A stretch of DNA of 64,000 nucleotides from Theobroma cacao. Taxonomy: Eukaryota > Streptophyta > Magnoliopsida > Malvales > Malvaceae. The stretch covers positions 8,519,980 to 8,583,979 of the forward strand of contig NC_030850.1 in NCBI RefSeq assembly GCF_000208745.1. The letters are read 5' to 3'. Of this stretch, positions 60,234 to 64,000 are shown in pieces. The notes below the pieces were generated by a model, which searched no databases, was not told where the DNA came from, and saw only the letters and a list, made by a program, of their open reading frames with translations. Position 1 is the first letter of the stretch. Each line of letters begins with the position of its first letter. The position numbers were made by a program, and so were the translations under genes.

Positions 60234-61212
60234 TGTTGAAAGAGAAAAAAATTATCAACCAATTGCGTGCCATCACTGGATTTAATAATCATATAATCAA
60301 TTATTAAATAATTAATTTATTGATTAGATTATTTTAAAGACATATAGTTGAACCAATTCACCTATTGGTAGATAATATTCATATTTTTGACCAATCAAAA
60401 ATTAGTTATTGGTCATCCAATTTATCTCTAAATAAATCAAAATAATTTAGAGATAATATTCATATTTTTTACCAATCAAAATTTAATTATTGGTCATTTA
60501 ATTTATCTCTAATAATTATACTAATTTAGAGATAAAAATCAAATTTAATTATTTAATTTATCTCTAAATAAATTAAGATAATTTAGAGATAATATCTAAC
60601 TTCTGCTAATCAAAATTCAATGACTCAAGATCCGGCCAATCAAAAGACTTTTAATGAGTCATCATAATTTATCTCTAAATAAATTAAAATACTTTTGAGA
60701 TAATTCAAAGAGATTACATTCTCATCAAAGTCTCCCACCAAATATTATAAATAAGGGCTCCTCCAAGCCATTTGATTCATTTGGAGGCATTCGAAGATTG
60801 AGAGCATTCTAGAGATAAAGAAGAATAGAAGATTTCTAAAGCGAAGATCAAGTGGCAGTGAAGTTCGTGATCAAGTGGCAACAAAGTTTGTGATCAAGCA
60901 GCAATGAAGTTCATGATTAAGATATCAAGCGAAGTTCGTGATCAAAATACAATGTTCGTGATCAAGATTAAGTCGTCAAGACTTTTGAAGCAAAGATCAA
61001 GTGTTCGTGATCAAAATTAAGTCATGAAGGCCCTTAAAGCGAAGATCAAGCAAGTTCGTGATCAAGACCAAGTCCAAGTTCATGACTCTTGAAGACGAAT
61101 TAAAGAAATTAATTAGAGGAATTTTCAGAGATTATAACTTATATTATCAATTATTTGTATTTGTCTCATAATTCTCAAATCAAGAAATCTCGATGAGAAA
61201 TTTGTGTGTACA
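60234..61212 (+). mobile_element. probable long terminal repeat of a Ty3/gypsy-type retroelement
   Basis: A segment of about 980 bases begins with TGTTG and ends with TACA, just before TTTTTGGCATGCCCGATGGG, a leader sequence that in plant gypsy elements marks the primer-binding region. It contains a TATA-like TATTATAAATAAGG near 60747, repeated ATTTATCTCTAAAT/ATTTAGAGATAAT palindromes (60420-60700), and a GTTCGTGATCAAG repeat array (60830-61085). No partner LTR is present in the window, so the left boundary is an estimate. Confidence 0.5.
60830..61085 (+). repeat. GTTCGTGATCAAG array within the LTR
   Basis: About eight degenerate copies of GAAGTTCGTGATCAAG occur at irregular spacing, including GTTTGTGATCAAG and GTTCATGATTAAG variants. 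GTTCGTGATCAAG itself could pair with CTTGATCACGAAC only through its GATC core, so this is a direct and not an inverted repeat. Confidence 0.7.
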
Positions 61213-61293
61213 AATTTTTGGCATGCCCGATGGGACAATCTTTGCCTCTCATCTTCTTTCTTCAAGCAAATCTCCAAATATCTCCAAGTTGAA

Positions 61294-63051
61294 ATGGCTT
61301 CTAAGAAGAATCTCATCAATAAACCTGTTATCAAGCCTGCTAGAGCGAATCCTGCAGTCTTTCCAACCTCATCATCAAGCACAAATGTTCCAACACATCC
61401 ATATGGTACTCGGAGAAAGACAAAAGCTCTTACTAAATTGTATGAGCAAACTCCCCTAGTCCTCAACCAAAATCTTTTGTATGATGCTTCTTCCCCAAGT
61501 TCTGAAAAAGCCTCTACTATGCAACTTGCTTCTTCCAAAGAATCAAGTACCAATCAACTCAAGGAACATGATGGCTACTCAAGTAGTAGCTTTGTTTCAT
61601 CATCCCTTTGCCAAAGTTCTTCGTTAAAAGTAGATTTTGGAATAATGGTTGTCATGACAACTGGAACAACATCTCTAGAAAAACAAGTTGTGCTTCTTGC
61701 GAAGACTGTGGAATCTTTGACAACAAGTATCAGAGAAAAAGATGAACAAATTGCCTCAATGATGGCAAAAAATAGTAGTCTTACTGGAAAGGCATCAATG
61801 GATCTTGGCCAAACTCAACGCCAAGATAATGAGGAGAATTCCACTATGGAAATGGAAAATAATCTCCAACAAAAATCTAATGAAGTGGTCACCACTAACC
61901 AATTAAAAGAATTCATCAAGGAAGCCATCAAGGAACAGGTGGAGAATGTCTCTCAGCCTTCATACACTTATGCCAAGCCATATTCTCAAAAGATTAATCA
62001 CATGAGGATGCCACCAAACTATCAGCTACCAAAGTTCCAACAGTTTGATGGTAAAGGAAATCATCGTCAACATGTTGCACACTTCGTAGAAACTTGTAAC
62101 AACACTGGCACTTATGGTGATCTTATGGTGAAGCAGTTTGTTCGCTCTTTAAAGGGCAATGCCTTTGATTACAAACTTAGAGCATGGGATGATTGATAAT
62201 TGGAAACAATTAAAATGTGAGTTCCTTAATCATTTCTGTAGCACTCAACGTGTGGTGAGCATGATTGAACTCACAAGTTCACGCCAATGGAAAGATGACC
62301 CTGTGATTGATTATATTCATAAGTGGAGCAATCTCAGTCTTAATTGTAAAGAGCGACTGTCCGAGTCCTCAGCTCTTGATATGTGCATCCAGGAGATGAA
62401 TTGGGGATTGCGCTATATTCTTCAAGGCATTAAGCCTAAAACTTTTGAGGAATTAGCTACTTGCACTCATGACATGGAATTAAGCATGTCAGCAGTTGGA
62501 AATCAAGGACCTCTAGTGCAAGAACCAAGGAAAGGTAAGCAAGATGTCCGTAAAGGGGACAAAGCTTTGGCAGATAAGGGTGAAGGAAAACAGTCTATGA
62601 CTGTAAATACCAAACCTATCAAGGAGATTGCCAATTCAAAGAAAACCCAAGAAACGAAGCTCGATCCTTCACAAGATAAAAAAAAAAGTGTTTTTGAAAG
62701 AAAGATAAGAGAAAAAGTTATCCTTTCCCTGACTCAAATATCACAGGAATGTTGGAAGAACTTCTGAAAGCTAAGCTCATCCAATTGCCAGAGATGAAAC
62801 GACCGGAAGAAGCTGATCGAGTAAATGACCCCAACTACTGCAAGTACCATCATTTAATTGGTCACCCCATAGAAAAATGTTTTGTCTTAAAAGACAAAAT
62901 CATGGGTTTATATCAGGATGGGAAAATTGAGTTTGAAGAAGAAACGGCTACAGCAAATGTAGCATCAGCAACCAGCATGCTTTCTCCACTTAATGCTTTC
63001 GAGGCTTTTGCTTCAGATGTTTATCCTATTAATACCTTGATTGTTGACTGA
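61294..63051 (+). pseudogene. frameshifted gag of a Ty3/gypsy-type LTR retrotransposon
   Basis: The first frame (ATG 61294 to stop 62196) has a Ser/Thr-rich N-terminus, a coiled-coil region, then the gag-domain start PNYQLPKFQQFDGKGN and [12 protein letters not shown] frameshift near 62170 moves the text to the next frame, which runs to 62767 ([54 protein letters not shown]). A second shift near 62690-62715, beside an A-run, moves it to a third frame ending at 63051. That frame holds the zinc-knuckle-like YCKYHHLIGHPIEKCFVLK. The element is a structural-protein-only remnant: no protease, reverse transcriptase or integrase follows. It is inactive. Confidence 0.85.
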
Positions 63052-63530
63052 GTAAAGGAGTGCTCTTGACTCTGCGTGCTAGCAGTTTTATTGAAAGAAA
63101 CTATGAATATACATGCAAATTTAATGAAGCCTGCGAAACTGTTTTGTTTTCAAAATGAAAGAAATTGTAGAAAGATATTTCAATCAGCAAACACAGGGAT
63201 TCCAGAGTGGCCCTAAGATATAGGTACGTGTTCCACAAAGTACATTTAATTCTTCATATATTTGAAAGATAAAAGATTTTTTTATATATTTATATCCATC
63301 AAAATTGATACCAGATGCAAGGATCGACACTGTGAATAAGGTAAATTATATGTAAGTCCATGCACTAAATGTAGGTCAAGGTATTTTAATCAATTTCTAA
63401 CATTTAAACGTTCTTTTGATAATCTGGTTTAGTCAAGATCAGACTCTTATGACAGATGTTGTCATATTATAATAATAAGTCACGATAAATCGGACTATAA
63501 AATTAATTCTATAGTGATATACGGTAGTTG
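62996..63530 (+). repeat. downstream copy (R2) of the direct duplication
   Basis: Homologous to 59509-60056. It starts about 55 bases before the gag stop codon and stops abruptly at about 63530, where a TAGGGGTGTGCAAA sequence begins. Confidence 0.8.
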
Positions 63531-63531
63531 G

Positions 63532-64000
63532 TAGGGGTGTGCAAATGGTTAGTTCGGTTAGTTTAGTTTTGAATACCCAATAACCGAATTTTTTAAAAAT
63601 AACCGAAACCGAACTGAACTATATAACTAATCGAACTAACTGAAACCGAACTAATTCGATTAGTTCGGTTCGGTTTTCAAAAATCGAACTTAACAAATTT
63701 TTTATTTTTTTTGTTTGTATATATTAATTTATACTGTATTTGTTTAAATAAATCAATATTACAAAAATACTAAAAATGACCCTAAAAAATTATAATAAAT
63801 AAAATGAATACTTATGTAATTTATATGATATAAACAACAATAAATAATTTAGGTTTAGGATTTTTTCATGTAAAATCTCCATAATACCCTTATTTAGGTT
63901 CGGTAAGTTCGGTTAGTTCGGTTAGAAATCTCCATAATACCCAAAACTTTAAATTTTTTCCATAACATATAAAGACTTTTTTGAATTTTTTTATAATATT
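63532..64000. mobile_element. hAT-like non-autonomous element running off the window
   Basis: Begins with TAGGGGTGTGCAAATGG, a terminal sequence typical of small plant hAT-related elements, followed by many copies of the TTCGGTTAG/AACCGAAC motif (63553-63680) and again near 63900. It interrupts the R2 repeat. The other end lies beyond position 64000, so length and target duplication cannot be checked. Confidence 0.5.

Noticed and set aside
1..64000. tRNA, rRNA, CRISPR array or bacterial-type signals
   Set aside because: None seen on reading both strands by eye; the window is plant nuclear DNA. A tRNAscan run would be decisive for tRNAs.

Overview
The window is nuclear DNA of a flowering plant, most likely a rosid-type eudicot. 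It is AT-rich, its genes are split by GT-AG introns, and the proteins (SGS3, class III peroxidase, GDSL esterase, VQ, PLS-type PPR, PHD finger) are plant families. No operons, ribosome binding sites, CRISPR arrays, tRNAs or rRNAs were seen. For the spliced genes I placed the exons by eye from splice signals and family similarity. Each exon set sums to an uninterrupted reading frame of the family's usual length.

Layout: 1-124 may hold the last exon of a gene lying to the left. 4239-4465 holds a box C/D snoRNA candidate with its own telo-box/TATA promoter. 6004-11054 (-) is an SFT2 vesicle-trafficking gene. About 11.7-17.1 kb is a decayed mobile element carrying a DUF1985/Ulp1-type protease pseudogene. 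Inverted arrays of a 'GCGTGAC' repeat flank it, and a hAT-like element is inserted inside it. 18470-19915 (-) is a class III peroxidase (PRX47 type). 22196-26884 (-) is a PHD-finger protein of the MS1/MMD1 family. About 27-31.8 kb is AT-rich intergenic DNA with one MITE-like element. 31834-33495 (+) is a GDSL esterase/lipase. 36049-39291 (+) is SGS3, the partner of RDR6 in trans-acting siRNA and antiviral silencing. 40499-48932 (-) is a CLPTM1-family membrane protein convergent with SGS3. 50673-53348 (+) is an intronless E+ type PPR protein (SLG1/At5g08490-like) followed by two broken copies of its own 3' end. 55463-56290 (-) is a 5'-truncated LINE remnant. 56958-57473 (-) is a VQ-motif protein (VQ31-like). 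From 59.5 kb to the end lies a damaged LTR retrotransposon (LTR, leader, frameshifted gag) with a ~540 bp direct duplication and another hAT-like element running off the right edge.

Gene order is informative. From memory of the Arabidopsis map, SGS3 and a CLPTM1 gene are neighbours at At5g23570/At5g23575, while a VQ gene, SLG1 and a second CLPTM1 gene are neighbours at At5g08480/08490/08500. This window joins both sets around a single CLPTM1 gene, which looks like the unduplicated ancestral block. The genes are otherwise independently transcribed housekeeping, defence or developmental loci, not one pathway. The most unusual material is in the accessory DNA: the Ulp1-carrying element, the triplicated PPR tail, the retroelement duplication, and the stand-alone snoRNA unit.
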